Notes: generated from the letters alone by a model not told the origin. DNA of 64,000 nucleotides from Tolypothrix sp. PCC 7910 (GCF_011769525.1 NZ_CP050440.1:372001-436000); one strand, 5' to 3'. Numbered from the stretch's first letter, positions 44,593 through 53,912 are shown. Translations and numbers: made by a program.

Positions 44593-45609
44593 ATGATATC
44601 AACAACAAGTTATCTGCAATTTACCCCTGATTTAAATATCTGCCGTATCTTAAATGGAATGTGGCAAGTTTCTGGTGGACATGGACGCATAAATCCCAAA
44701 TTCGCTATTGCAACTATGTTCAAATATGTAGATGCAGGCTTTACTACCTGGGATTTAGCAGACCATTATGGCCCCGCCGAAGATTTAATTGGTGAATTCC
44801 GCCGACAAATTATTGCTACTCGTGGTCAAGAAGCTTTAGCTAATATCCAAGCCTTCACAAAGTGGGTACCTCGCCCTGGGAAAATGACCAAAAAAATCGT
44901 CGAGGACAATATTAATATATCCCTCCGCAGGATGGATGTGGAGTCATTAGATTTAATGCAGTTCCATTGGTGGGAATATCAAGATAAAAACTACCTCGAT
45001 GCGCTTAAATATATGGCAGAACTGCAAACTGAGGGAAAAATTAAGCATTTAGCTTTAACTAACTTTGATACTGAACACCTGCAAATTATTGTGGAAGCAG
45101 GTATCAAAATAGTTTCTAACCAAGTACAATTTTCCCTTGTTGACCGTCGCCCGGAAGTAAATATGAGCAAATTCTGTCAAGAACATGACATCAAATTATT
45201 TACTTACGGCACAGTTTGCGGTGGGTTGCTATCAGAAAAGTATTTAGGTAAACCAGAACCCCGAGGATTTGACCTGGCTACAGTTAGCTTGAAAAAATAT
45301 AAAAATATGATTGATGCTTGGGGTGGTTGGCAATTATTTCAAGAATTGCTTACCACTCTTAAATCTATTGCCGATAAACACAGAGTCAGTATTTCTAATG
45401 TGGCGGTACGCTATATTTTAGATAAGCCATCTGTCGGAGGTGTGATTGTTGGTGCGAGGCTTGGCATATCTGAGCATATAGAAGATAACGCTAAAGTCTT
45501 TAGTTTTAACTTAGATAGCGAAGATTTAAATCAGATAGATGCAGTGTCTAGTAAATCGCGAGATTTATATCAGTTAATCGGCGATTGTGGCGATGAATAT
45601 CGGCGATAA
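44593..45609 (+). CDS. Aldo/keto reductase
   Basis: A 338-residue (beta/alpha)8 NADPH-dependent reductase. The catalytic tetrad region is visible: Asp/Tyr in TWDLADHYGPAEDLIGEF, the Lys in FTKWVPRPGKM, and the His in LDLMQFHWWEYQDK. The C-terminal cofactor segment is GGVIVGARLGISEHIEDNAK. It starts 20 bp after the cytochrome c6 stop, so the two may be co-transcribed. The physiological substrate is unknown. Confidence 0.9.
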   Translation: MISTTSYLQFTPDLNICRILNGMWQVSGGHGRINPKFAIATMFKYVDAGFTTWDLADHYGPAEDLIGEFRRQIIATRGQEALANIQAFTKWVPRPGKMTKKIVEDNINISLRRMDVESLDLMQFHWWEYQDKNYLDALKYMAELQTEGKIKHLALTNFDTEHLQIIVEAGIKIVSNQVQFSLVDRRPEVNMSKFCQEHDIKLFTYGTVCGGLLSEKYLGKPEPRGFDLATVSLKKYKNMIDAWGGWQLFQELLTTLKSIADKHRVSISNVAVRYILDKPSVGGVIVGARLGISEHIEDNAKVFSFNLDSEDLNQIDAVSSKSRDLYQLIGDCGDEYRR

Positions 45610-45735
45610 CAATTAACTTTTTTCTCTGCATTGTTTGTATCTCTACAGTTTGTCATCAAATCTCTCGTAGAGATGCGTTTGTCGTCAGTATTCGCGCAGC
45701 ATAGGCGAATTATTTATTTTTTTGTAGTTCCTACA

Positions 45736-45778
45736 AGCCATGAGTGACTAGTTATTGACTAACCTCTCATGGCTTTTA
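45736..45778 (+). terminator. Hairpin between convergent aldo/keto reductase and rhodanese genes
   Basis: AGCCATGAG pairs with CTCATGGCT around a 21-base loop and is followed by TTTT on the plus strand. Confidence 0.65.
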
Positions 45779-45790
45779 GAAAATCTCAAC

Positions 45791-46246
45791 CTATACGTCT
45801 TTACTTTGTGTTTCTGCGTGTTCTTTTAACCGAGATACTACGTTATAGTCACCACGACCTGGAGGAGTCATCGCTTCAATAATGCCTTCTGTTGGGCCAC
45901 CAATTGCCTTCCATGCACCTAGACCACCTTTGAGTTGAGATACATGCATAAACCCAGCAGAACGTAGAGATTGTGCGGCTTGAGCACCCTCTTCCTCATT
46001 AGCACCGTAAACATAAATATCACGGCTTTTATCTAAAGATGATGCTGCTCGTTCTACGACTTCATCTGTAGGCATTGGCATTGCGCCCATGATGTGGCCT
46101 TCATTATAGGATTCGCGATCGCGCACATCAAGTATTGTAAAAGCGGGTTCGCCCCATTCTAGACGAGCTTTAACAACATGAGCATCAGATTGTGGTTCAA
46201 TTGGTGGCTGTTGGGGGATGATATTATCTACTAAATGATTAGTCAT
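45791..46246 (-). CDS. Rhodanese-like protein without catalytic Cys
   Basis: A 151-residue single rhodanese domain. DVRDRESYNEGHIMGAMPMP and LKGGLGAWKAIGGP match the family. The active-site loop reads YVYGANEEEGAQAAQSL where a Cys-x4-(R/T)S loop is normal, so the sulfur-carrying Cys is absent. It is likely a binding or regulatory module rather than a sulfurtransferase. The frame is otherwise intact and ends in a short charged tail. Confidence 0.85.
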   Translation of the reverse strand: MTNHLVDNIIPQQPPIEPQSDAHVVKARLEWGEPAFTILDVRDRESYNEGHIMGAMPMPTDEVVERAASSLDKSRDIYVYGANEEEGAQAAQSLRSAGFMHVSQLKGGLGAWKAIGGPTEGIIEAMTPPGRGDYNVVSRLKEHAETQSKDV

Positions 46247-46723
46247 AACTATCTCTTGCTGATTACGTTAACAGCAATTTATCTGAAAATATAGTTTAAT
46301 TTGCTCTTTCCCTGGTATGAAGATTACTAAACTCTCTCTTGAGATAGACTAGTACAAAAAGGCTGTACTCTTGCGGGGAAGCAAGCTAGGCTTAGTGTCT
46401 GCAATAGAAGAAGTTTTAAGGCTAAATTTTCAAATAAACCAAGCTTTATATTCATCTGTGCTGCAATTTTTAATTGATACTTTATTTACATTATGCTGTA
46501 CTAGTATTGCTATGAATTTCAAATTTAATATTATAAATCGGATTATGTATGTAAAATAAGGGGCTCGTTAGTTGCGAATGGGTAATTTATTGAGGCTGTG
46601 ATTTACTAATTCATTCCGATTTTGTTTTTGGATTGAAAATAGTGATTATTTATCTTTTCTTTGTATTTTTAAATTTGTTTTACTAACAAAAATAGATAAA
46701 TCTAGCCTAGAAGTTGATGGCTC

Positions 46724-46856
46724 TAGCGGTTCCCATATTGGTGATGTATGGCAATAAAACATTAACCGCTGTTCGCGTAGCGTTCCGCAGGAATGGAAGA
46801 GGATAAACGCAGATAAACGCGGATAAATTTGTGCTTCACTAAACTAGGAACCGCTA
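46724..46856. mobile_element. MITE-like element with 10-bp terminal inverted repeats
   Basis: 133 bp bounded by TAGCGGTTCC and its exact reverse complement GGAACCGCTA. The interior includes a palindromic CGCGTAGCGTTCCGC and tandem GATAAACGC units. It encodes no protein. Target-site duplication is not obvious. Confidence 0.55.
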
Positions 46857-46975
46857 TAAAACTAATTTTATTGTGGAATCCTCAATATTAAATTTTAAAT
46901 TCTCTTACACATAATTGCTTTCTTACAAAAGAAATACAGCACTTATGAAGTAAGTGAGGTACATCATAAGTCATG

Positions 46976-47016
46976 AGTAATGAGTAGGAAATTTACTTAT
47001 TACTCATTACTTTTTT
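46976..47016 (+). terminator. AT-rich hairpin with U-run, no upstream gene
   Basis: AGTAATGAGTA pairs with TACTCATTACT around a 14-base loop and is followed by TTTTT. No coding gene on the plus strand lies upstream within 700 bp, so it may end a small RNA or simply be a folded heptamer repeat. Confidence 0.35.
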
Positions 47017-47739
47017 CCATTAGTTGCTGTACCTTATAAACATCACATCTGCTGTAGTTGACCAGATTAGCCGATATCCACGATTCTATAATTTGCATTG
47101 CATTCAATTTTTAACCACTATATTTTAAAAATGTATTATAAAACACTTATCTAAGTAACTAGTATTATTTAAACTGATACTGAATTTTGATAATTTTTCA
47201 TATCTGCTAATCTGAGGTGTATAAATGAGTAGGCAAAGTCAAATAAATTACAAATTACATCCGTGAATTTAGGCTTTTAGATGATTTATTTATTGTTGCA
47301 ATAAATAAATCATATTGTCAAAATAATTACTATAAGATGAGGGTAAAGTTAACAAGAGTTAGAAATTTTTTAGGAATTTTAGACCTTGCTTGTGATTGAT
47401 TTCTGGCTATCAATTCCACTTGGATGTGATTAAAAATATAACAAGCTCTAAAAAAATCTTTGTAGGATAATAATCCTAGTCAAGTGCTTAACACATGTAG
47501 TAAAAGATAAAATGTAGCCAAACCAAGTATTATAATGACAATGTTTGTTGAGCAGCAGCTACCTGACAAAAAAGTCATAAGTATATATATCAGCCTCTGA
47601 GGTATAGATGTTAAGAATCTCAGCACCACAAAATTTCTCTAGGGTGCAAGAAACTTCTGAAGGTAGAATTTTACAAAGTAGCGATCGCATATTAAATCGC
47701 CACATGGACAATAGACTAGAAACAATGGGCTAGAAAGTT

Positions 47740-48456
47740 ATGGTGATGGTTCCTGCTACTAATCCCAAAATTCTTGTTGTAGATGACGACTACGGTGTCC
47801 GAACTCTCATATATCGCTTTTTAAGTCGAAAATATCATATTGAGTCGGCAGCAGATGGTAAGACTGCTTTAAATTTATTCGAGCAATTTCAACCAGATTT
47901 AGTTATTCTTGATTGGAATTTGCCGGACAGTACAGGCTATACTCTCTGCCAAGAAATGCAACGGCGCACTAACGTATTAGTCATGATACTAAGTAGCCGG
48001 ACTGATGAAGCTGATAAAATCAAAATCTTGGCTGCGGGTGCTGATGACTTCATGTCCAAACCCTTTAGCCTAGCTGAAGTAGAAGTCCGAGTTCAAGCTT
48101 TGTTGCGTCGTATCCGAACTGTCAATACTTCACCAGCACAACGCCTCGTCTTTCAGCAGTTAGCAATTAACCCTGATGGACGAGAGGTAACACTTAACGA
48201 TAAACCTCTATCATTAACCGCCCTAGAATTTAATATTTTACATTTTTTGGCTAGCCACCCAGGTCAAGCATGGAGCCGTCCCCAACTAATCCAAAAAATT
48301 TGGGGTTGCGATTATGTTGGAGATGGACGAGTGGTTGATGTACATATTGGTCAACTCCGCAAGAAAATGGAAGTTGATACAAATGTCCCAGAATTTATTA
48401 AAACTGTTCGGGGTTATGGTTATAAGTTTGAGCCTCCGGAAAAGCCGACAGAATAG
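47740..48456 (+). CDS. Orphan OmpR-family response regulator
   Basis: A 238-residue response regulator: receiver with VDDDYG acid pocket, phospho-acceptor Asp in LVILDWNLPD, Ser/Arg of MILSSRTDEADK and Lys in MSKPFSLAE, then an OmpR winged helix (LTALEFNILHFLASHPGQAW to IKTVRGYGYKF). The beta-4 position is Ser (ILSSRT) where Thr is usual, an accepted substitution. No adjacent kinase. A U-tailed hairpin follows at 48645. Targets are unknown. Confidence 0.92.
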   Translation: MVMVPATNPKILVVDDDYGVRTLIYRFLSRKYHIESAADGKTALNLFEQFQPDLVILDWNLPDSTGYTLCQEMQRRTNVLVMILSSRTDEADKIKILAAGADDFMSKPFSLAEVEVRVQALLRRIRTVNTSPAQRLVFQQLAINPDGREVTLNDKPLSLTALEFNILHFLASHPGQAWSRPQLIQKIWGCDYVGDGRVVDVHIGQLRKKMEVDTNVPEFIKTVRGYGYKFEPPEKPTE

Positions 48457-48644
48457 GTATTCAACAATATTCAACTTCTTCTGTTGTCAAGAAGTAATGG
48501 CATTTTAATAATTTCAAATTCAAAATTAATTACCCCACAAATAAATTAGGGGATTAAATTAATCTTGTTTCACGTTCTCTCTTCTTCATAAATTAATTTA
48601 GCTTCAAGTCATAGCTAAGGCTTCTTTGTATATGAACTTTGAAG

Positions 48645-48669
48645 ATAAGGGCTTCTGCCCTTATTTTTT
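48645..48669 (+). terminator. Rho-independent terminator downstream of response regulator
   Basis: ATAAGGGC-TTCT-GCCCTTAT, a perfect eight-pair stem followed by TTTTT, 190 bp after the response-regulator stop. Confidence 0.7.
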
Positions 48670-49073
48670 GTTGCAAGTTTGAAGGTAAAAAATTTGTGAG
48701 CGTTGGGAATTTTTATTTATATTTATTTCCCATCATTGCGCTAGTCAATCCCACTATATTTTTTCAGTTATTTGCTAAAAATCAATATGATTTAAATTTT
48801 AATCATTAAAATAGGCAAAATGCTTGTATTACAAGAATTAGAGACAATTTATTTGCATTACTTAAATGTGTTTTAAAGCTATTAAGTACATTCAAAAAAA
48901 TAAGTACATATTCTTCTATCTGTTATCAAACAAGATAGTAATAGATAGAAGAATATAAAAAATGCTTAGAAGAAAGATGATGCTTAATTCAAAATCTAGC
49001 TAGAAAAAGAGGGGCTAGAAGCTAGAGAAGAGTGATTGTATTGTTTAGTTGTGGGTTTTTACTGTAATTGACT

Positions 49074-49138
49074 GTCTTAAAAATTTTACTCAATGGGGAA
49101 ACCCCCTAGCTAAACTTTTGGCAAAATCCAAAATCTAG
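49074..49138. repeat. Interspersed repeat, copy 2 (partner at 2618)
   Basis: Block order TCTT, TTT-CTCAA, GGGG-AAACCCCC, AACTTTTGGCAAAATCCAAAAT matches 2618-2680 with substitutions. This copy is intergenic. Confidence 0.7.
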
Positions 49139-49231
49139 ATGTGAGTATTGTTTCCTTCACAAAAAGACATAATTAGGTAAAATTAGTTAAAGCAATTTTT
49201 GCACCTGTTAAATCTAGGCATCAGCAAACTC

Positions 49232-50299
49232 ATGCATCTGAAAATCAGTGCATCTCGATTTCCCATAGCTTCCTTACTACTAATTGCCCCCTTTTTCTTG
49301 TGGGGTACGGCAATGGTAGCAATGAAAGGAGTGATACCCCACACCACACCACTATTTATGGCAGGAGTGCGGTTGCTACCTGCTGGAATCTTAATCCTCG
49401 TAGCAGCAGCATTAATGGGTAGATCCCAACCCCAAGGATGGGGTGCATGGTTATGGATTACCTTATTTGCCTTAGTGGATGGAACTCTTTTTCAAGGCTT
49501 TTTGGCAGAAGGACTAGTCAGAACTAGCGCCGGGTTAGGATCTGTGATGATTGATTCTCAACCCTTGGCTGTAGCCTTGCTGTCGTTATGGCTATTTCAA
49601 GAACGGATTGGTTTTTGGGGATGGCTGGGTTTAGGATTGGGAGTTTCTGGTATCAGTTTAATTGGCTTGCCTGATGAGTGGATTTTCCATCTTCTTGGTT
49701 CTGGTGTAAATGTCACAATTGGTAATTGGCAACAGTTATTTGCTAGCGGTGAGTGGTTAATGCTGCTAGCTGCGTTGTCAATGGCGGTGGGAACAGTATT
49801 AATTCGGTTTGTATGTCGCTATGCAGATCCCGTAGTAGCTACAGGATGGCACATGATTATCGGTGGATTGCCATTATGGGGAGCTTCATCAGTTTTAGAA
49901 TCCCAGCAATGGCAGAATCTTGTGACATCCGATTGGCTGGCATTGGGTTATGCCACAATATTTGGTAGTGCGATCGCTTACGGATTATTTTTCTACTTTG
50001 CTTCTAGTGGTAATCTCACCAGCCTCAGTTCTCTTACCTTCCTCACACCGGTTTTTGCTCTACTTTTTGGTAATCTCTTCCTCTCAGAAGTTCTCAGTCC
50101 CTTACAGTGGATGGGAGTTTTCTTAACTTTAATTAGTATTTATCTCATCAACCAACGCGATAATTTAGCAGCCAGCAAAAAGGTTACCTTGGCTGAAGCA
50201 ACTGCAAATCAGCAACCTATTTTAGAAGCATCTAATACTCAGAAACTTAGCCCTATGACTTTAGCTGTGAGAGAATCTGAGCCAGAAGTTTTACCCTAA
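49232..50299 (+). CDS. EamA/DMT-family permease (drug/metabolite exporter)
   Basis: A 355-residue protein with ten hydrophobic helices arranged as two EamA repeats. The first begins LLLIAPFFLWGTAMVAMKGVIP and the second near WLMLLAALSMAVGTVLIRF. The C-terminal hydrophilic tail (~45 residues) is predicted cytoplasmic. Members export amino acids, drugs or metabolites. I chose the ATG at 49232 (MHLKISASRFPIAS) rather than the TTG at 49199. The substrate is unknown. Confidence 0.9.
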   Translation: MHLKISASRFPIASLLLIAPFFLWGTAMVAMKGVIPHTTPLFMAGVRLLPAGILILVAAALMGRSQPQGWGAWLWITLFALVDGTLFQGFLAEGLVRTSAGLGSVMIDSQPLAVALLSLWLFQERIGFWGWLGLGLGVSGISLIGLPDEWIFHLLGSGVNVTIGNWQQLFASGEWLMLLAALSMAVGTVLIRFVCRYADPVVATGWHMIIGGLPLWGASSVLESQQWQNLVTSDWLALGYATIFGSAIAYGLFFYFASSGNLTSLSSLTFLTPVFALLFGNLFLSEVLSPLQWMGVFLTLISIYLINQRDNLAASKKVTLAEATANQQPILEASNTQKLSPMTLAVRESEPEVLP

Positions 50300-50425
50300 A
50301 GTTCATCCATATTCCTCAGTGAATAGATGTGCATTGTTAGTCGCCAATCCCGATGAAAAAATTTCACAAGCCTTGCATGAAATTTGGAATGGGATTTTTA
50401 CTCAGCAACGCCACTTTCAAGATTT

Positions 50426-51009
50426 TTATCTATCTCCTAACCAATTCTCCAAATCCGCAACACTAGCAAAATCTAGCAACGCCTCACCCAAATCTTCTAA
50501 CTCTACAACAGACAAACCCTGAATTTGTTCCTGTAATTGAGGAGTTAAAGAACCACAGCGGCGGGTTAGTTGGCGTAGAACAAGTGTTAGCGCCTCTTGC
50601 TGTTGTCCCCTTTCAATTCCTTCTCTCATCCAGCTTGTGACAATTTCCATAACTTGTTCCTCTTGTCTTGGTTCAATCCTAGCAAGCTGTTCTTGAAATG
50701 CTGCTAGTTCTTGAGCATTCAACTGTAGGTAGGTATCAATAAAACCAGAAATCAACTGTACTTGTGGGGGATTCAATCCCAAGCTTGCTAGTAATTGTAG
50801 TGATAGCAGCTTGACTGTGGGACGTTCTTGAGCATCCATCCGCATTTTAGACATCAAAGCACTGGCTTCACATCGGTAAATACCTCTTGTGGTAAAAACT
50901 CCACAGAATCCCTTTCCCAGTAGGCGCTGACATCGGGAAAAAAGAGTTCGATGAACTCTGGAAAAAAATTAGTGAGTAGTTCTTTAAACAGGCGTTCATG
51001 GTCAATCAT
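50426..51009 (-). pseudogene. Rpn/DUF4351-type nuclease-transposase-like gene, internal deletion
   Basis: On the minus strand the ATG at 51009 begins MIDHERLFKELLTNFFPEF and runs to PQEVFTDV near 50871, matching the N-terminus of the Rpn-like/DUF4351 family. After a frame change the sequence resumes as ASALMSKMRMDAQERPTVKL and continues to a clean DUF4351 C-terminus (REGIERGQQQEALTLVLRQL, VVELEDLGEALLDF) with stop at 50426. About 120 residues containing the nuclease core are missing. An ATG inside the C-terminal piece could still make a 143-residue protein. Confidence 0.8.
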
Positions 51010-51260
51010 CAGCAGATTTTAGCGAATTTTGCATTTAAATTCGTAAATATGTAGTAATTTGTAGCCACACATCCTCAAAAACTGCTGCAAGATGTGAACT
51101 TGAGAATTGACTCGATATACTAGATAGGTGGTACAAAAGTATTATAAGTAGCCAAAGTATAAAAGTAGTTAAAGATTTGACCCTTGGGCTTTAACTCTTG
51201 ACTCTTTCCTGTTGACTGCTGATACACTTATTTAGCAAAACACTTCGATAGCCTAAAACG

Positions 51261-52130
51261 ATGAAAGCATCTGCTAAGTTCGACTTTGAGGACGAGAAAT
51301 TTAATGCACCGCCTTCTCAAGTCATCCCCTGGTGTCAGATGATTAATCCTCGGTATGGCACAGATGGTATTCAATCTTACGGTTTGGCGATTAAGCTCGA
51401 TAATGCCCAAGCTGTAGGCTTTCAGCCAGACGATAATTGGCAACAGGTAGAGCATGAATTTAGCTCTGGAGTGGAAACTGTATTTATTACTCCTACTCCC
51501 AATTTAGTGATCGTGCGACGAGGGCCATTGTCAGTAAAAGACCGAGAAACAGGTTTAAAGTTGGGTACTCTTAAAGAGAATTACGATGCTTTTTTAGCAG
51601 ATAAACTTAAATTTAAAACTTTTACTCGCTACTTAATTTTTATAGTTGGTGAAGATAAAAAATTTCTACATGATACACCATTACAATTAACGCTTAATGG
51701 TGCGGCTGGCGCAAGTTTTGCTAAAACTTACTGCGAATATCAACAAGGTAAAGTTGTTAGTGGTTTTGTGGCTGAATTAGAAAAGGCTTATTCTGGTTAC
51801 AGAAAGCAACCCCTAACGCCAAAAGGCCCGTTATTCCACGCTCACGGAATTTTTTCACCGATAATTGAATGTGAAGAAAGAGGCATTGAACCCAATACAG
51901 TCCTGGTGGCTTCTACTGTAGATTTTAAACATCCAACAATTGGGACATTAACACAATATTTAATAGCTTCCGATTCGCCTGAGTCTGCAATAATTTGCAA
52001 GTCTTTTGAAGACCACAAAGAGTTTGGTAAGGAAGCTGTGAAAATAGAAACACCTAAGGTAGAAATGGCAGGTGTTTCTAGTTCTTATATTTATGCGGAT
52101 GAGGATGATTTTGGTTATCCACCGTATTAG
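51261..52130 (+). CDS. Hypothetical protein, DUF5895-like
   Basis: A 289-residue soluble protein: KFNAPPSQVIPWCQMINPRYG near the start, HEFSSGVETVFITPTPNLVIV at about 75, a basic/aromatic middle (FLADKLKFKTFTRYLIFIVG) and an acidic tail with YADEDDFGYPP. It resembles a cyanobacterial family annotated as DUF5895, an assignment from memory of the opening motif rather than a search. It has no membrane segments or signal peptide, stands alone, and has the unit-rich repeats at 52131 right behind its stop. The function is unknown. Confidence 0.7.
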   Translation: MKASAKFDFEDEKFNAPPSQVIPWCQMINPRYGTDGIQSYGLAIKLDNAQAVGFQPDDNWQQVEHEFSSGVETVFITPTPNLVIVRRGPLSVKDRETGLKLGTLKENYDAFLADKLKFKTFTRYLIFIVGEDKKFLHDTPLQLTLNGAAGASFAKTYCEYQQGKVVSGFVAELEKAYSGYRKQPLTPKGPLFHAHGIFSPIIECEERGIEPNTVLVASTVDFKHPTIGTLTQYLIASDSPESAIICKSFEDHKEFGKEAVKIETPKVEMAGVSSSYIYADEDDFGYPPY

Positions 52131-52160
52131 GGATTGGGGATTGGGGATTGGGGATTGGGG
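52131..52160. repeat. Tandem GGGGATT heptamers
   Basis: About four head-to-tail copies of GGGGATT immediately after the DUF5895-like stop, running directly into the 32-bp repeat at 52157. Confidence 0.85.
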
Positions 52161-52188
52161 AACTCGGGGCCCCCTCTGGGGATAAGGG
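52157..52188 (+). repeat. 32-bp GC-rich interspersed repeat, copy 2
   Basis: Identical at all 32 positions to 57774-57805 and to the reverse complement of 21445-21476. Confidence 0.9.
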
Positions 52189-52342
52189 GTAATGGGGACT
52201 GGGGATGAGGGAGATGAGGAGGCAGTCCCAATAAAACTTGTTTCATAGCCAAGCATGAAAGTTGGATTGGGATTTTTACTCAGCACTCAGCACTCAGCAC
52301 TTTCAAGCTAGGGGGGTAGGGAGCAGGGGGAGAATAAATTAC

Positions 52343-52393
52343 CAATGCCCAATGCCCAATGCCCCATGCCCCATGCCCCATGCCCCATGCCCA
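52343..52393. repeat. Tandem CAATGCC/CCATGCC heptamers
   Basis: Seven or so head-to-tail units, CAATGCC passing into CCATGCC, ending just before the MltA stop codon. Confidence 0.9.
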
Positions 52394-52397
52394 ATAT

Positions 52398-53657
52398 CTA
52401 TTCTTTTAAAAGTAAATAATATAATGAGCCGTTACCTCCTGTGATACCGGCGCGATCGCCTGCTAATTTGCCGGTTCCCATGAAATAATCTACTCGGCCT
52501 GGGCCTTTGATGGCGCTACCTGTGTCTTGATCTAGGACAAAGCGGTTAACTTTTCGATACTCTAAGCTCCCTGAACCATTAGGATAAGGAATAGAGGTAG
52601 CAACCAAGGCTAGCGCCCCTGGAGGCATGAGAGATTTATCGGTAGCAATAGAACGTTCTGGTGTCACGGGGACATTGAGACTACCTGTGGCTGCACCACC
52701 GCTAGTTTCTTTAAAGAAGACAAATCGCTCCCAACGAGGTAGATAATTACTCAATTCTTGGGGATTTTGATTAAAAAACTGGATTAAACGTGGCATAGTC
52801 AATCCTTCAAGGGGCAATTTGCCATCTTTTGCCAGTTCTTTACCAATACTTGTCCAAGGGTAATCTGTGCCACCTGCATAACCAATAGATGTTTTTTTAC
52901 CATCAGCTAATTGAATTTGGGCAGAACCTTGGATATGGATCATGTATGCATCAAGGCGATCGCGGAACCATAAAAGTTCTAAACCATGTAGCTGGCTTTT
53001 ATCCCCCAATAAGCCGTCTTTTCCTTCTAAATCAACTCTTTTGGGGTGCGGTTTAGCCCATTTATCAAAATCAGGTGGCAGGCGATAAAGGGGATACTTG
53101 TATTGAGCAGTCTTGACGCGGCTAGCTTGGTAAACAGGCTCGTAGTAAGCAGTAAATTTAACAGTACCCTTGCCGTCATTCCCTATAGATTGATATAAGG
53201 TAAACTCTCGCTGAACAGCAGCTTGCAGTTGTGCTGGTGACTTAGATTTAACCACCAACTGACGGAAGCGGATTAAACTCCGACGCACCCGATCTAAAGT
53301 AATTTCTTTAATTGGATATTGTTGATAAGCAGCGATCGCCTTATCTTTTTCTAAATAACTTAGGCTGTTATCAATGGCCGCTAACAGCGCTTTGCGATCG
53401 CCGCGTTTCACCCTGCTACCCCAAATTTGCTCATCCCAACCTAAACAAGCAGAGCTAGGGGTACAATTGCTTTCTAAGTCTATTGGTTTAAGTGGTGGCT
53501 CAATTTCGGGGGTGATTGGCGGTACGGGTATGGGTATCGCTGGAGGAGTCTGTTCTGGCGGTGGGTAAATAGGAATCTGAGCAACAGCTGACCAAAATGT
53601 ATTTAAAAAGGTAATTCCTAGACTTAAAGAAAGCAAAGCAAGGGTTTTTCTCATCAT
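52398..53657 (-). CDS. mltA: Membrane-bound lytic murein transglycosylase A
   Basis: A 419-residue cell-wall enzyme. A signal peptide (TLALLSLSLGITFLNTFWSA) is followed by a Pro-rich linker, then the MltA domain (KGTVKFTAYYEPVYQASR, YPLYRLPPDF) and the C-terminal 3D domain with the catalytic Asp in RVDYFMGTGKLAGDRAG. It cleaves glycan strands between MurNAc and GlcNAc to form anhydro-muropeptides. No Cys lipobox is obvious, so it may be periplasmic rather than a lipoprotein. The start codon follows the stop of the small gene at 53658 directly, suggesting an operon. Confidence 0.92.
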   Translation of the reverse strand: MMRKTLALLSLSLGITFLNTFWSAVAQIPIYPPPEQTPPAIPIPVPPITPEIEPPLKPIDLESNCTPSSACLGWDEQIWGSRVKRGDRKALLAAIDNSLSYLEKDKAIAAYQQYPIKEITLDRVRRSLIRFRQLVVKSKSPAQLQAAVQREFTLYQSIGNDGKGTVKFTAYYEPVYQASRVKTAQYKYPLYRLPPDFDKWAKPHPKRVDLEGKDGLLGDKSQLHGLELLWFRDRLDAYMIHIQGSAQIQLADGKKTSIGYAGGTDYPWTSIGKELAKDGKLPLEGLTMPRLIQFFNQNPQELSNYLPRWERFVFFKETSGGAATGSLNVPVTPERSIATDKSLMPPGALALVATSIPYPNGSGSLEYRKVNRFVLDQDTGSAIKGPGRVDYFMGTGKLAGDRAGITGGNGSLYYLLLKE

Positions 53658-53912
53658 TTAATCGTATCTTTCAACACTAGAGCTAAAAATTGGTTCTACC
53701 CGAATTGCGACAATCCGAGATGGGCGTACTACCATATACTCCCCTTGAATATTCTTGATCGGCACGCTAATAAAGTCATTAGAGGCTGCCTTGGGAACAA
53801 GTTCGCCACTATACCACTTCTGAAATTCTTGAATGGTAGGGAAACGTACTTCTTCGCGGTGACCACTTTCTAATAGAAGATGTACTGAGTATTCATTCGG
53901 TGTTCTAGGCAT
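53658..53912 (-). CDS. Small conserved-type hypothetical protein
   Basis: An 84-residue soluble protein: MPRTPNEYSVHLLLESGHRE, then EEVRFPTIQEFQKWYSG, and FISVPIKNIQGEYMVVRPSRIVAIRVEPIF, consistent with a small beta-rich domain. Its stop is immediately before the mltA ATG, so it is the upstream gene of a two-gene operon. No family is recognised. Confidence 0.75.
   Translation of the reverse strand: MPRTPNEYSVHLLLESGHREEVRFPTIQEFQKWYSGELVPKAASNDFISVPIKNIQGEYMVVRPSRIVAIRVEPIFSSSVERYD

Larger units (their letters stand above)
46247..47739. other. Long gene-poor region (1.5 kb)
   Basis: No supported reading frame of useful length on either strand. It holds a MITE-like element (46724-46856) and a U-tailed hairpin (46976-47016). 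The right end should carry the promoter of the response regulator at 47740. Confidence 0.5.
48457..49231. other. Intergenic region (775 bp)
   Basis: It contains the terminator at 48645 and a second copy of an interspersed repeat at 49074-49138. It is otherwise AT-rich with no supported gene. Confidence 0.45.

Noticed and set aside
46371-46559. A 62-codon frame in the 1.5-kb gene-poor region
   Set aside because: Non-ATG start, AT-driven composition, no ribosome site and no family resemblance.
52343-52393. Heptamer array as a possible CRISPR
   Set aside because: Units are 7 bp head to tail without spacers.
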